Assembly (NCBI GenBank): GCA_020442185.1
Contig: JAGRKS010000013.1
Span: 1 to 40,990 of the forward strand
DNA length: 40,990 nt
Direction: 5' to 3'
From: Hyphomicrobiaceae bacterium
GTDB taxonomy: Bacteria > Pseudomonadota > Alphaproteobacteria > Rhizobiales > Hyphomicrobiaceae
Shown: positions 1 to 8,450 of the stretch, piece after piece
Layout: the number at the start of each line of letters is the position of its first letter
Numbering within the stretch: position 1 is the stretch's first letter
Notes under the pieces: generated by a model
The model's input: the letters and a program-made list of their open reading frames with translations, nothing else
The model's database searches: none
Told to the model about the DNA's origin: nothing
Translations under genes and position numbers: made by a program

Positions 1-644
1 GTGATCGAGAACCAGTACTTGATCAGCTTGGTGCCCGAGCGCGCCAGCATTCGCTCGAACTCCGGTACGTCGTGGAAGAACTCCTCGACTTGATCGGGGC
101 CTGCGAACTCCATGACCCGCTCGACGCCGGCTCGATTGTACCAGGAGCGATCGAACAGGACGATTTCGCCGGCGGCCGGCAGATGCGGCACGTACCGCTG
201 GAAATACCACTGCGACTTCTCGCGCTCGGTTGGCGCGGGAAGGGCGACGACGCGGCACGCGCGCGGGTTGAGCCGCTGCGTGATCCGCTTGATGACACCG
301 CCCTTGCCGGCGGCATCGCGCCCCTCGAACAGCACGACAACCTTGAGCTTCTTGTGCTGCACCCAATCCTGCAGCTTGATCAGCTCCGTCTGCATCCGGA
401 ACAGCTCGCGGAAATACGTCCGGCGATCGATCTCCGATTTCTTCCGGGCAGCGGACAATCCGATCATGTCGAAGGGCGCACGCTGGTCGTCGATCTCGAG
501 CTCGAGTTCTTCGTCGAAGCTGTCCTGTAGCTCGGCGTCGATCCAGTCCGCCTCGGCGGCCGTCGCCTTGCCGGCGGCGCCTGTTCTGATCGTCTTTGCT
601 TGAGGCGCCTTTGTAACGGCGGGCTTGGACTTCTTCTGGGTCAT
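1..644 (-). CDS. ppk2: Polyphosphate kinase 2 family protein (PPK2), C-terminus cut by window edge
   Basis: PPK2 enzymes transfer phosphate between polyphosphate and nucleotides in the cytoplasm. The first 214 residues are visible and the frame stays open to the window edge. A lysine- and alanine-rich leader of about 30 residues is followed by an acidic stretch (about 40-53). The P-loop GRDAAGKGG lies at about 108-116, and a lid and Walker B region including LFDRSWYNRAGVERV follows at about 160-175. All are typical of PPK2. The ATG is supported by AAAGGA about seven bases upstream. The subclass (ADP- or GDP-forming) cannot be decided because the C-terminus is missing. The next gene upstream on this strand is about 280 bp away, so this is probably its own transcription unit. 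Confidence 0.93.
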   Translation of the reverse strand, partial: MTQKKSKPAVTKAPQAKTIRTGAAGKATAAEADWIDAELQDSFDEELELEIDDQRAPFDMIGLSAARKKSEIDRRTYFRELFRMQTELIKLQDWVQHKKLKVVVLFEGRDAAGKGGVIKRITQRLNPRACRVVALPAPTEREKSQWYFQRYVPHLPAAGEIVLFDRSWYNRAGVERVMEFAGPDQVEEFFHDVPEFERMLARSGTKLIKYWFSI

Positions 645-702
645 CGCGTGTCCTTTGAACGACGGGTGTAACACTGGCAAATGATCTCGAACGTTGCGCA
701 AA

Positions 703-730
703 AATCTAGGATAACCCGGCAATTTGACAA
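703..730 (-). promoter_or_regulatory. Possible sigma70-type promoter of the PPK2 gene
   Basis: On the minus strand TTGTCA (725-730) is followed after 16 bases by TAGATT (703-708). It lies about 55 bases before the PPK2 start codon. The match to the -35/-10 consensus is partial and no expression evidence exists. Confidence 0.25.
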
Positions 731-926
731 TTGAGCTACGTCATTCTCGAGCTCTGGACCAAGGTTGTGCTTAGGGCGCCGCATGTGGAATACCACGCCA
801 TGATCGCCCGCCCCGATGCGCGATGCCCCCGCATGCCGTTGCGGTGCCAGGTCGACGTCCTTTGGCCGTCAACCGGGTGAGGAACTACAGGAGGGATTGC
901 TGTTCGGGATTTTCGTCTAATGCCCC

Positions 927-1550
927 TCAGTAGAGACTGCGGTTGACGCGCTCCCCGAGTTCGGCGTCGTAAGCCTTGCCGTCGAATTCGCCATCTGCGG
1001 CAATGGCCTGCAGGATCTCGCCGATGCTCGGCAGCGGAAGGCTCTTGCCGCTTTCAGCACCGTCCCACAGTCTCGATCGGATCGCCGCCCTTGCACATTG
1101 AAAATAGACGCTGGCGATCGTGATCACCAGGACGGTGACGGGCCGCTTGGCGTGTGAAGCACAGCGGTCGAGCAACGCTGGATCGGCCGAGATGATGGCG
1201 CGGCCGACAACCCGGATGGATTCACTTCGTCCCGGCACCAGGAATAGCAGGGCGACACGCGGATCGACCACGATGTTGCGCAGCGTATCGATCCGGTTGT
1301 TGCCGGGCCAATCCGGCAGCAGAAGTGTCGTCTCGTCGAGCACCTGGACGAAGCCGGGGTCGTCGCCGCGCGGCGAGCAGTCGAGCCCGCCATCGCCGAC
1401 GCTCGCCAGGACGACGAACGGGGACGCGGCTATCCACGCGCGGTACTCGGCAGTAAGCCGCCCCACCTCCTTGACGAGTGACTGCGGCCGCGGCGCCGCG
1501 TAGTGGCGCTCCAGCGCTTCAAGCGTCGCGATCCGATGATCCATACCCAT
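927..1550 (-). CDS. Pyridoxamine 5'-phosphate oxidase family protein, MSMEG_1061-like (FMN-binding)
   Basis: This is a 207-residue protein with a split-barrel flavin-binding fold. The recognisable run is PFVVLASVGDGGLDCSPRGD (about 44-63), then LLLPDWPGNNRIDTLRNI and PRVALLFLVPG, then RVVGRA. This is the pattern of the MSMEG_1061-type PPOX family, whose members bind FMN or F420 and whose substrates are mostly unknown. A second ATG lies two codons in. The start lies 19 bases downstream of the stop of the Mrp/DUF971 gene on the same strand, so the two are probably co-transcribed. No signal peptide is seen. The specific reaction cannot be given. Confidence 0.88.
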   Translation of the reverse strand: MGMDHRIATLEALERHYAAPRPQSLVKEVGRLTAEYRAWIAASPFVVLASVGDGGLDCSPRGDDPGFVQVLDETTLLLPDWPGNNRIDTLRNIVVDPRVALLFLVPGRSESIRVVGRAIISADPALLDRCASHAKRPVTVLVITIASVYFQCARAAIRSRLWDGAESGKSLPLPSIGEILQAIAADGEFDGKAYDAELGERVNRSLY

Positions 1551-1569
1551 GGCGCGAACTCTTCGCCTC

Positions 1570-3102
1570 TCAGGCGCGGCTCAGCCCTTTCGCGGCAAGC
1601 TCCGCCTCGTACTCGGCCCACCGCTCGGCCTTCTCCTTGCCCAGCAGATCGAGATAGCTCCAGGCGAACAAGCCCGTCGAATGCCCGTCGTCGAAGACGA
1701 TCTTCACGGCGTAATTGCCGACCGGCTCGAGCTTGGAAATCTTGACGTTCTTCTTTTTGGCGACCGTCACGCGCTGATCGGCGGAATGGCCCTGAACCTC
1801 GGCGGATGGGCTCATGACGCGCAACATCTCGGCTGTCAGCTCGTGCGTGCGGCCATCATCGAAGGTGACGGTCAGCATCGCACCGCCATCGCCAATTTCG
1901 AGCTTCGGTGCTGTCAGCCGCTGGCCCTGCGCGGCGGCAACTTCCGCCCACACCTTGGCCGCGAGTTCGCGATAGACTTGCGCATGCACGCTCGAAGGAT
2001 CGGTTGCCGTGATCGGCTGGCCGGAATCGGACCGGGTGCGGATGTCGATGTGCAGCGGCACGCCGCCAAGGAAGGGTAGCCCGAGTTTCTCGGCCTCGTT
2101 CTCGGCGCCGCCGTGGCCGAAGATCTCGTGCCGCTCGCCACACTTCGAGCAGATGAAGTAGCTCATGTTCTCGATGATGCCGAGCACCGGCACATCGACC
2201 TTGCGAAACATGTTCAAGCCCTTGCGGGCATCGATCAGCGCCAGATCCTGCGGCGTCGACACGATCACCGCGCCCGATAGCGGCACCTGCTGGGCCATGG
2301 AAAGCTGCACATCGCCCGTACCGGGCGGCATATCGATCACGAGAACGTCGAGATCGCCCCACGCAACTTCACGCAGCATCTGGTTGAGAGCGGAAACGAC
2401 CATCGGTCCGCGCCACACGATCGGCGTGCCCTCATCGACGAGAAACCCCATCGACATGACCTTGAGGCCATAGCCTTCCATCGGCCTGAGCGCGTTGGTT
2501 CCAGGCACCGGCGACGGGCGACCGGAAAGTCCGAGCAGGCGCGGCTGGGAGGGGCCGTAGATATCGGCATCGAGGATGCCGGCCTTGAGGCCATTCGCCT
2601 GGAAGCCGAGCGCAAGATTGACGGCCGTCGTCGATTTGCCAACGCCACCCTTGCCCGAGGCGACCGCGACCAGATGCTTGACGCCGGGAACGCCGGCCGT
2701 CGCCGGCTTCGAACCGCCTTGCGGCTGCGGCTGCGGTTGCGGCGGCCGGCCACCTTCGCCTGTCGCACCCCGCGCCCTCGCCTCCTGCACACGCGGGTGC
2801 TCGGTGACGTTGCCGCCATAGCCACCGGCTGGCGGAGCTGATGCCTGGCCGGCTCCGGCCTCCGCAGTCAACACGGCCGTAACGCCTGCAACGCCAGCCA
2901 GATCAGAGACCACCTTCTCCGCGGCCTTGCGCAGCGGCTCGAGCTCACCAGCGCGCGCTGCAGGCACGGTGATCGAGAAATAGACGCGGTCATCCTTCAA
3001 CAGGATCTCCGACACGAGACCGAGATCCACGATATTGCCTTCGAGATCGGGGCCTTTGACCCGGCGCAGTTCGTCGAGGACCTGCGTCTTCGATACACTC
3101 AT
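1570..3102 (-). CDS. apbC: Mrp/ApbC/NBP35-family P-loop ATPase with C-terminal DUF971 domain (Fe-S cluster carrier)
   Basis: The protein (510 residues) is predicted to hold and deliver Fe-S clusters in the cytoplasm. A MIP18/DUF59 domain (about 1-85) is followed by a Gly/Pro/Gln-rich linker. The Mrp ATPase domain carries the deviant Walker A loop SGKGGVGKST (about 149-158), DMPPGTGD, and the cluster-binding pair C318-x2-C321 in ICSKCGE. A DUF971 domain fills about 405-510 (VTFDDGRTHELTAEMLR and IVFDDGHSTGLFAWSYL). This domain order is that of plant HCF101, longer than a plain bacterial Mrp of about 350-380 residues. The start at 3102 is preferred over an upstream in-frame ATG because AGGAGA lies eight bases before it and the domain begins there. 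It is followed closely by the PPOX gene. Confidence 0.94.
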   Translation of the reverse strand: MSVSKTQVLDELRRVKGPDLEGNIVDLGLVSEILLKDDRVYFSITVPAARAGELEPLRKAAEKVVSDLAGVAGVTAVLTAEAGAGQASAPPAGGYGGNVTEHPRVQEARARGATGEGGRPPQPQPQPQGGSKPATAGVPGVKHLVAVASGKGGVGKSTTAVNLALGFQANGLKAGILDADIYGPSQPRLLGLSGRPSPVPGTNALRPMEGYGLKVMSMGFLVDEGTPIVWRGPMVVSALNQMLREVAWGDLDVLVIDMPPGTGDVQLSMAQQVPLSGAVIVSTPQDLALIDARKGLNMFRKVDVPVLGIIENMSYFICSKCGERHEIFGHGGAENEAEKLGLPFLGGVPLHIDIRTRSDSGQPITATDPSSVHAQVYRELAAKVWAEVAAAQGQRLTAPKLEIGDGGAMLTVTFDDGRTHELTAEMLRVMSPSAEVQGHSADQRVTVAKKKNVKISKLEPVGNYAVKIVFDDGHSTGLFAWSYLDLLGKEKAERWAEYEAELAAKGLSRA

Positions 3103-3564
3103 CTGTCGTCTCCTGGAGATACGTGCGGCTCGTGGGCGACCGCTGGCGGCCGGCGCCAATCGCGGCGCCCCAAGTCAGTTTTGGGCTTCACAGAGCGCGG
3201 ATACTGGCAGAACAGCCGGCCGAAGTCACGGGCCACGCGATTGCGCCCGATGCGGCAAGACGCTCGCACCCGAAGAATGGCGGAGCGGGCGCACCGAAGC
3301 ACCGATACGTCCGGTGAGCGGCGATCAGGCAGAGGGTCCGCGGTTCGCGGCCTGCATTCAATGCTGCATCGCAACGATGAGGCGGGAATGAACCGCCGCG
3401 AACTCTCGCCTTCCGCGAGCCAAAAACAGCGCGGCAGCGACAGCTTCGGAAAATTGTTCCTACATTGGCTACTTGTTGGATTATTTTCCTCTTTTCTTCA
3501 TCCGATATCTTTCTTTACGCAATATTTTTGCGTATGTTTCGGTCATCGCTAACGAGGTGATCCT
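3103..3564. other. Divergent intergenic region between mrp and the sulfur operon
   Basis: This 462-bp gap separates the minus-strand Mrp gene from the plus-strand sulfate reduction operon. The first 330 bases are GC-rich and hold no convincing gene. The last 120 bases become markedly AT-rich (about 3450-3540), as expected of a promoter, and contain the inverted repeat listed separately. The operon's ribosome-binding site (GAGGTGAT) ends five bases before 3565. Confidence 0.6.
3516..3534 (+). promoter_or_regulatory. Perfect inverted repeat upstream of the sulfur operon (candidate operator)
   Basis: TACGCAA, five bases, TTGCGTA form a perfect 7+7 dyad about 30 bases before the ferredoxin start codon, inside the AT-rich promoter segment. 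Its size and position fit a dimeric repressor or activator site. Which regulator binds it cannot be told from the window; no regulator gene is adjacent. Confidence 0.45.
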
Positions 3565-4002
3565 ATGTCAATCGAGAGCCAACTCGATCATTCGCACACA
3601 CAGTCCCGCGAAGTGGACGGACCTGCCGACCGCTTCGATGAGGACGGTGACGCCGGCTTTCTGACCCTCAACGTGCGGCTGGCGGACGGTTCCAGATTCG
3701 AATGCGAAGCGGCCGAAGGGTTCCGCGTCGTTGAGCTGATCCGCGCCTACGGTTTGCCGATCAAGGCGGAGTGCGGCGGATCGGGTGTCTGCGCCACCTG
3801 CCATGTCCGCGTCGCCGGAAACTGGCGCGAACGGCTTGCCCCGCCGAGCGACGACGAACTTGCCAAGCTCGATGAGATCGCGACCGCGGGCGAAGATTCC
3901 CGCCTCGCCTGCCAGATCGAGATGACGGCCGGCCTCGATGGGCTCGAACTCTTGATCGATCCCGACAGCCTGCACGACCGCACCAACCAGACGGCCGGCT
4001 GA
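3565..4002 (+). CDS. 2Fe-2S ferredoxin, adrenodoxin-like
   Basis: A small electron carrier of 145 residues. The 2Fe-2S ligands are visible as C70-x5-C76-x2-C79 (CGGSGVCATC) and C116 in SRLACQ, the adrenodoxin/FdxB-type spacing. The first 30 residues are acidic, polar and not part of the fold. The ATG has a strong ribosome-binding site (GAGGTGAT, spacing about five). It is the first gene of the sulfate reduction operon, 48 bases before DUF2849 and 359 bases before the sulfite reductase. No CysJ flavoprotein is seen, so I infer that this ferredoxin feeds electrons to the sulfite reductase. A role in Fe-S assembly is the main alternative. Confidence 0.9.
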   Translation: MSIESQLDHSHTQSREVDGPADRFDEDGDAGFLTLNVRLADGSRFECEAAEGFRVVELIRAYGLPIKAECGGSGVCATCHVRVAGNWRERLAPPSDDELAKLDEIATAGEDSRLACQIEMTAGLDGLELLIDPDSLHDRTNQTAG

Positions 4003-4050
4003 CACGATCCGCGACCAGAACCACGCCGACCAAGACGAGCAAAGATAGTC

Positions 4051-4323
4051 ATGACCCACCCAAGCATCATAACGGCCAACCTGCTGCGCAGCGGCGAAGT
4101 TGTCTATCTCGGGAACGACGGTCGCTGGACCACCGAACTCTCGGACGCTCGCATCGCCGATACACCAGCCGCTCGCTCCGAGATCGAAGCCGTCGCGGCC
4201 GAGGCCGCTGCCGCCAACGAAATCGTCTCCGCATACCTGATGGATGTGCGCATCGAAGCCGGCACGCCCGCCCCCGCCTCGATGCGCGAGACGATCCGCG
4301 CCCAGCATCGCCCAACCGTCTGA
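4051..4323 (+). CDS. DUF2849 domain protein
   Basis: A 90-residue protein of the DUF2849 family, usually found directly before alphaproteobacterial sulfite reductase genes. Recognisable are the N-terminal ITANLLRSGEVVYLG, WTTELSDARIAD and a central helix rich in alanine and glutamate. It has no cysteines, signal peptide or membrane segment. Its function is unknown; operon position suggests a part in sulfite reduction. It lies 38 bases before the sulfite reductase. Confidence 0.88.
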   Translation: MTHPSIITANLLRSGEVVYLGNDGRWTTELSDARIADTPAARSEIEAVAAEAAAANEIVSAYLMDVRIEAGTPAPASMRETIRAQHRPTV

Positions 4324-4361
4324 ACGAGCCCATCGACCGATCGAGGAAGGATCGTCCCGCC

Positions 4362-6077
4362 ATGTACCGCTACGATTCCTACGACCATGCCTTCGTCCGC
4401 TCGCGGGCCTCCCAATTCCGGGATCAGGTCCGGCGCCGTCTTACCGGCGAGCTCTCCGAGGAACAGTTCAGGCCGCTGCGCCTTCACAACGGTCTCTACC
4501 TGCAGCTCCATGCCTACATGCTGCGGGTTGCGATCCCGTACGGCGTCCTCTCGTCGTCGCAACTTCGCACGCTGGCCGACATCGCCCGCCAATACGATCG
4601 CGGCTTCGGACATTTCACGACACGCCAGAACATCCAGTTCAACTGGATCAAGCTCGAGGACGCACCCGACATCCTCGACGCACTTGCAGCCGCCGACATG
4701 CACGCGGTGCAAACCAGCGGTAACTGCATCCGCAACGTCACTGCCGACCCCTACGCAGGCGTCGCCGCCGACGAGATCGAGGACCCGCGCGTTTGGGCCG
4801 AGGTTCTCCGTCAATGGTCGAGCGTCCACCCGGAATTCCTGTTCCTGCCGCGCAAGTTCAAGATCGCGATCTCGGGCGCGCTCGAGGACCGCGCGGCCGT
4901 CCTGTTCCACGATATCGGCCTCAGGATCGTCAAAGGCCGCGACGGGCGCTCGGGCTTTGCCGTCCACGTCGGCGGAGGCCAGGGGCGTACGCCCTACGTC
5001 GCCCAGGAACTGCGCGGCTTTCTCCCCAGGGAGCACCTGCTCTCGTATCTCGAGGCGGTGATGCGCGTCTACAATCTGCACGGACGGCGCGACAACATCT
5101 ACAAGGCCCGCATCAAGATCCTCGTCAACGCCATCGGCATCGACGAATTCCGCCGCCAGGTCGAAGCCGAATGGAGCGGCATCGACAAGCCGCAGATCGA
5201 TCTTCCCGAGGCCGAATACGCGCGTATCGCCGCGCATTTTGCGCCGAAAAAGTTCGCACGCCGCCCGGTGGCTGCGGCCGCCGTCGCGCGGCGACGCGCC
5301 ACAGATGCCGCATTCGATCGCTTCTACCGCAACAACACCGCCGCGCATCGAACGCCGGGCTATCGCACCGTCACCATCGCGCTCAAGGAACCAGGACTCA
5401 TTCCCGGCGATATGACAGCCGACCAGATGGACGCCGTCGCCGATCTTGCGCGGCGCCACAGTGGTGACGAACTGCGCATCACCTACACGCAGAACATCGT
5501 GCTGCCGACGGTCGCAATCGACGATCTCGCGACGGTGTACGACGGGCTGGTCGCGGCCGGCCTCGCCAGCGCCAACGCCGGCCTGCTGACCGACATCATC
5601 GCCTGCCCCGGCCTGGACTACTGCAACCTCGCCAACGCGCGATCGATACCACTGGCGCAGGCGATTGCTGCCCGCTTCGCGGCGCCGGAGCGTGTCGAGG
5701 ATATCGGCGAACTTCGTCTCAACATCTCCGGCTGCATCAACGCCTGCGGTCATCATCATGCCGGCAACATCGGCATCCTCGGCGTCGACAAGAAGGGCAC
5801 CGAACACTACCAGATCACGCTTGGCGGCTCGCCCGGCGACGATGCCGATATCGGCGCCATCGTCGGACCAAGCTTTCCGGCGGAAGATGTACCCGGCGCC
5901 ATCGAGACCCTCGTCGAGACCTATCTCGCGTTACGTCAAGGGCCGTCTGAGACCTTTCTCGCGGCATACCGCAGGCTCGGCCTCGCACCGTTCAAGGCTG
6001 CACTCTACGCGGGCACCTCTAACACCGGAACGACTGACGAGGCGCGCGCACCACAACTGACAGCGGCAGGAGTTTGA
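4362..6077 (+). CDS. cysI: Assimilatory siroheme-dependent sulfite reductase (nitrite/sulfite reductase hemoprotein)
   Basis: This enzyme reduces sulfite to sulfide by six electrons in the cytoplasm. The 571-residue protein has the two ferredoxin-like half domains and siroheme-binding repeats (HFTTRQNIQFNW at about 86-97; ITYTQNIVLP near 375). The 4Fe-4S ligands are C415-x5-C421 (ACPGLDYC) and C458-x3-C462 (SGCINACGHHH), C462 being the expected shared ligand to siroheme. Nitrite reductases share this fold, but the cysH, cysD and cysN neighbours argue for sulfite. The length is like ferredoxin-dependent or CysI-type enzymes, with no fused flavin domain. GGAAGGA lies ahead of the ATG. The DUF934 gene starts four bases after its stop. 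Confidence 0.95.
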   Translation: MYRYDSYDHAFVRSRASQFRDQVRRRLTGELSEEQFRPLRLHNGLYLQLHAYMLRVAIPYGVLSSSQLRTLADIARQYDRGFGHFTTRQNIQFNWIKLEDAPDILDALAAADMHAVQTSGNCIRNVTADPYAGVAADEIEDPRVWAEVLRQWSSVHPEFLFLPRKFKIAISGALEDRAAVLFHDIGLRIVKGRDGRSGFAVHVGGGQGRTPYVAQELRGFLPREHLLSYLEAVMRVYNLHGRRDNIYKARIKILVNAIGIDEFRRQVEAEWSGIDKPQIDLPEAEYARIAAHFAPKKFARRPVAAAAVARRRATDAAFDRFYRNNTAAHRTPGYRTVTIALKEPGLIPGDMTADQMDAVADLARRHSGDELRITYTQNIVLPTVAIDDLATVYDGLVAAGLASANAGLLTDIIACPGLDYCNLANARSIPLAQAIAARFAAPERVEDIGELRLNISGCINACGHHHAGNIGILGVDKKGTEHYQITLGGSPGDDADIGAIVGPSFPAEDVPGAIETLVETYLALRQGPSETFLAAYRRLGLAPFKAALYAGTSNTGTTDEARAPQLTAAGV

Positions 6078-6081
6078 GGCC

Positions 6082-6621
6082 ATGCTGATCTATCGCAACG
6101 GCACCTTCACGAACGATCCTTGGCATCGCCTCGGCGACGCCCTGCCGATCCGTCACGGCAGGCGCCAGATTCTGCCGCTGGCGATCTGGCGAACCGTGCT
6201 CGACGATGCCGCCTACGATCCGGCCATGACCGGCGTCGACGTCAACGCGCACGATGTCGAAGCAAGCGATCTCATGGAACTTTCGCGTGTCGCGCTCGTC
6301 GTCATTACGTTCCCGAAGTTCACCGACGGTCGCGCCTATTCGCTGGCGCGGCGCCTGCGGGACAGCTTCGGCTACCAAGGCGGGTTGCGCGCCACCGGCG
6401 ACGTGCTGCTCGACCAGATCGGGCTGATGGAGCGATGCGGATTCGACAGTTTCGAAATCGTTCACGCCCCAACCATCCGCGCGCTCGAGGCGAGCCGCAT
6501 ACCGTCGCTTGCGACCGTGTACCAGGCGGGCGCCATCCGCGACCACGAGCGCGCGCGCCCCACATCGAGAAGGCCCGAACGGCGTCATGCCGAACTGGCG
6601 CCACTTCACCAACGAGGATGA
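6082..6621 (+). CDS. DUF934 domain protein
   Basis: A 179-residue protein of the DUF934 family, members of which accompany sulfite reductase in proteobacteria and are often labelled oxidoreductases or CysX-like without proof. The family core is visible as VVITFPKFTDGRAYSLARRL (about 73-92), then GYQGGLRATGDVLLDQIG and the conserved GFDSFEI. The last 30 residues are arginine-rich and diverge from the family. It is translationally linked to its neighbours: its ribosome-binding site AGGAG lies in the end of cysI, and cysH starts one base after its stop codon. No cofactor motif is visible. Confidence 0.88.
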   Translation: MLIYRNGTFTNDPWHRLGDALPIRHGRRQILPLAIWRTVLDDAAYDPAMTGVDVNAHDVEASDLMELSRVALVVITFPKFTDGRAYSLARRLRDSFGYQGGLRATGDVLLDQIGLMERCGFDSFEIVHAPTIRALEASRIPSLATVYQAGAIRDHERARPTSRRPERRHAELAPLHQRG

Positions 6622-6622
6622 T

Positions 6623-7429
6623 ATGAGCATTCAAGTAAACCTCCGTCAGAACAACGCAGCCTACGACAGCGCAGCAACGGCAGCTGGAGAAGCGTCGGCC
6701 CGCATTCTCGACGCGCAACTCGGCAATGCCGGCACGCTGGCCGAGCGCATCGGCCTCATCGTTTCGCTCCATCCCGACGGCGTTGTCTTCTCGACCAGTC
6801 TCGGCATGGAGGACCAGGCCGTTCTGCACGCCATCGCAGCGAGTTCGGCGGCAGTCGACGTCTTCACGCTCGACACCGGACGCCACTTTCCCGAAACGCT
6901 CGAGACGATCGCGGCGAGCGTTGAACGCTACGGACGCGACATCCGCATCGTATCGCCCGAGAGAAGGGCACTCGATGAACTGATCTCCAGGGATGGCGTC
7001 CTCGGCTTCCGGCAGTCACTTGCCGGACGCAAGGCCTGCTGCGATGTGCGCAAGGTGCAGCCGTTGGATCGCGAACTTGCTGGCGCGGAAGTCTGGATTA
7101 CAGGTCTGCGTCGCGCGCAGTCGGGAGGTCGCGGCGACCTGCCGTTTGCGAGCTTCGATGCCCAGCGCGGGTTGATCAAGGTGAACCCGCTCGCCGACTG
7201 GTCACTCGCCGACCTCGAATCCTACATCGAGGCCAATCGCATCCCCATCAATCCGCTGCACGCGCGCGGCTTCCCCTCGATCGGATGTCAGACGTGCACG
7301 CGGGCCATCAAGCCGGGTGAGGACATTCGTGCCGGCCGCTGGTGGTGGGAGAGCGCAGACAGCAAGGAATGCGGTCTGCACAGCCCGGGGGCCGATGCCG
7401 GCAAGCGAATGCCAGGCGGCGAGGCCTGA
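6623..7429 (+). CDS. cysH: Phosphoadenylyl-/adenylyl-sulfate reductase, 4Fe-4S (APS-reducing) type
   Basis: It reduces activated sulfate to sulfite using thioredoxin or glutaredoxin. The PP-loop domain opens with VVFSTSLGMEDQ (about 54-65) and TLDTGRHFPET. The cysteine pairs C139-C140 (KACCDVRK) and C222-x2-C225 (CQTC) are the 4Fe-4S ligands that mark enzymes using APS rather than PAPS. The catalytic cysteine is C250 in KECGLH. The length is 268 residues from the ATG at 6623. An upstream in-frame start would overlap DUF934 by over 100 bases and adds no family sequence. The absence of an APS kinase (CysC) domain in the neighbouring CysN agrees with direct APS use. Confidence 0.95.
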   Translation: MSIQVNLRQNNAAYDSAATAAGEASARILDAQLGNAGTLAERIGLIVSLHPDGVVFSTSLGMEDQAVLHAIAASSAAVDVFTLDTGRHFPETLETIAASVERYGRDIRIVSPERRALDELISRDGVLGFRQSLAGRKACCDVRKVQPLDRELAGAEVWITGLRRAQSGGRGDLPFASFDAQRGLIKVNPLADWSLADLESYIEANRIPINPLHARGFPSIGCQTCTRAIKPGEDIRAGRWWWESADSKECGLHSPGADAGKRMPGGEA

Positions 7430-7431
7430 CG

Positions 7432-7478
7432 GTCACACTGGCTGACAGTCGCACTGGCTGACCGTCTCTGACTGACGG
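7432..7478 (+). repeat. Short 16-bp tandem repeat between cysH and cysD
   Basis: Two 16-base units (7432-7447 and 7448-7463) differ at two positions and share CACTGGCTGAC; a decayed third unit follows to about 7478. It lies immediately after the cysH stop codon in the 115-base gap before cysD, probably arising by replication slippage. Confidence 0.6.
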
Positions 7479-7544
7479 CGCAAGACGTGCACATCGGCGA
7501 CATTGCGAACCCGAACCGAAACACCTCAATCGCGGGTGAACACC

Positions 7545-8450
7545 ATGACGCGCCCATTGACTCATCTCGACCTCCTCGAGGCCGAGAGCATCCACATCTT
7601 TCGCGAGGCGGCGGCGCAATTCGCCAAGCCCGTTCTGCTGTACTCCATCGGCAAGGACTCCACTGTCCTGCTGCACTTGGCGCGCAAGGCCTTCTATCCC
7701 GAGCGCCCGCCCTTCCCCCTCCTCCATGTCGACACGACGTGGAAATTTCGTGACATGATCACGTTCCGCGACGCAGCCGCCCGCGACCTCGGGTTGCCGC
7801 TGATCGTCCACACCAACCAAGACGGCGTCGCGCGCGGGATATCGCCGATCGAGCATGCGCCATCGGTCTATACCGACGTGATGAAGACCGCTGCGTTGAA
7901 GCAGGCGCTCGATCTCCACGGCTTCGATGCGGCCTTCGGAGGTGCCCGCCGTGACGAAGAGGCGAGCCGGGCGAAAGAACGCGTCTTCTCGTTCCGCTCG
8001 CCAGGCCACCGCTGGGACCCGCGCCGTCAGCGACCCGAGGTCTGGTCGCTACTCAACGGGCGTCTCGATGCCGGCGAGACGGCGCGCATCTTCCCGCTGT
8101 CCAATTGGACCGAGCGTGATGTCTGGCGCTACATCCTGCGCGAGCGGCTCGATATCGTACCCCTATATTTTGCGGCCGAACGTCCGACGATTCGTCGCGA
8201 CGGCCAGCTCATCGTCGTCGACGACGATCGCATGACGCTGAGGCCCGGCGAACAGATCGAACACCGCATGGTCCGCTTCCGCACCCTCGGCTGCTGGCCA
8301 CTGACTGCCGCGATGGAATCAACCGCTGCGACCATCGATGACGTCGTGCGTGAAACGCTGTCCTCTCGCACTTCGGAACGGCAGGGCCGCCTTATCGATC
8401 ACGACCAGTCGGGCGCCATGGAGCGCAAGAAGCAGGAAGGTTATTTCTGA
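7545..8450 (+). CDS. cysD: Sulfate adenylyltransferase subunit 2
   Basis: This is the catalytic ATP sulfurylase subunit, making APS from sulfate and ATP. The 301-residue protein carries the PP-loop [16 protein letters not shown] (about 31-46), [27 protein letters not shown] and [15 protein letters not shown], and the family C-terminus ERKKQEGYF. The ATG at 7545 is chosen because family homology begins at [14 protein letters not shown]; an upstream start would add 14 unrelated residues. Its stop overlaps the start of cysN by one base (TGATG), indicating translational coupling with its partner subunit. Confidence 0.96.
   Translation: MTRPLTHLDLLEAESIHIFREAAAQFAKPVLLYSIGKDSTVLLHLARKAFYPERPPFPLLHVDTTWKFRDMITFRDAAARDLGLPLIVHTNQDGVARGISPIEHAPSVYTDVMKTAALKQALDLHGFDAAFGGARRDEEASRAKERVFSFRSPGHRWDPRRQRPEVWSLLNGRLDAGETARIFPLSNWTERDVWRYILRERLDIVPLYFAAERPTIRRDGQLIVVDDDRMTLRPGEQIEHRMVRFRTLGCWPLTAAMESTAATIDDVVRETLSSRTSERQGRLIDHDQSGAMERKKQEGYF

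Noticed and set aside
4104..5807. 567-codon open frame on the minus strand opposite cysI
   Set aside because: Antisense to a clear sulfite reductase gene with all cluster ligands; valine- and aspartate-rich shadow composition.
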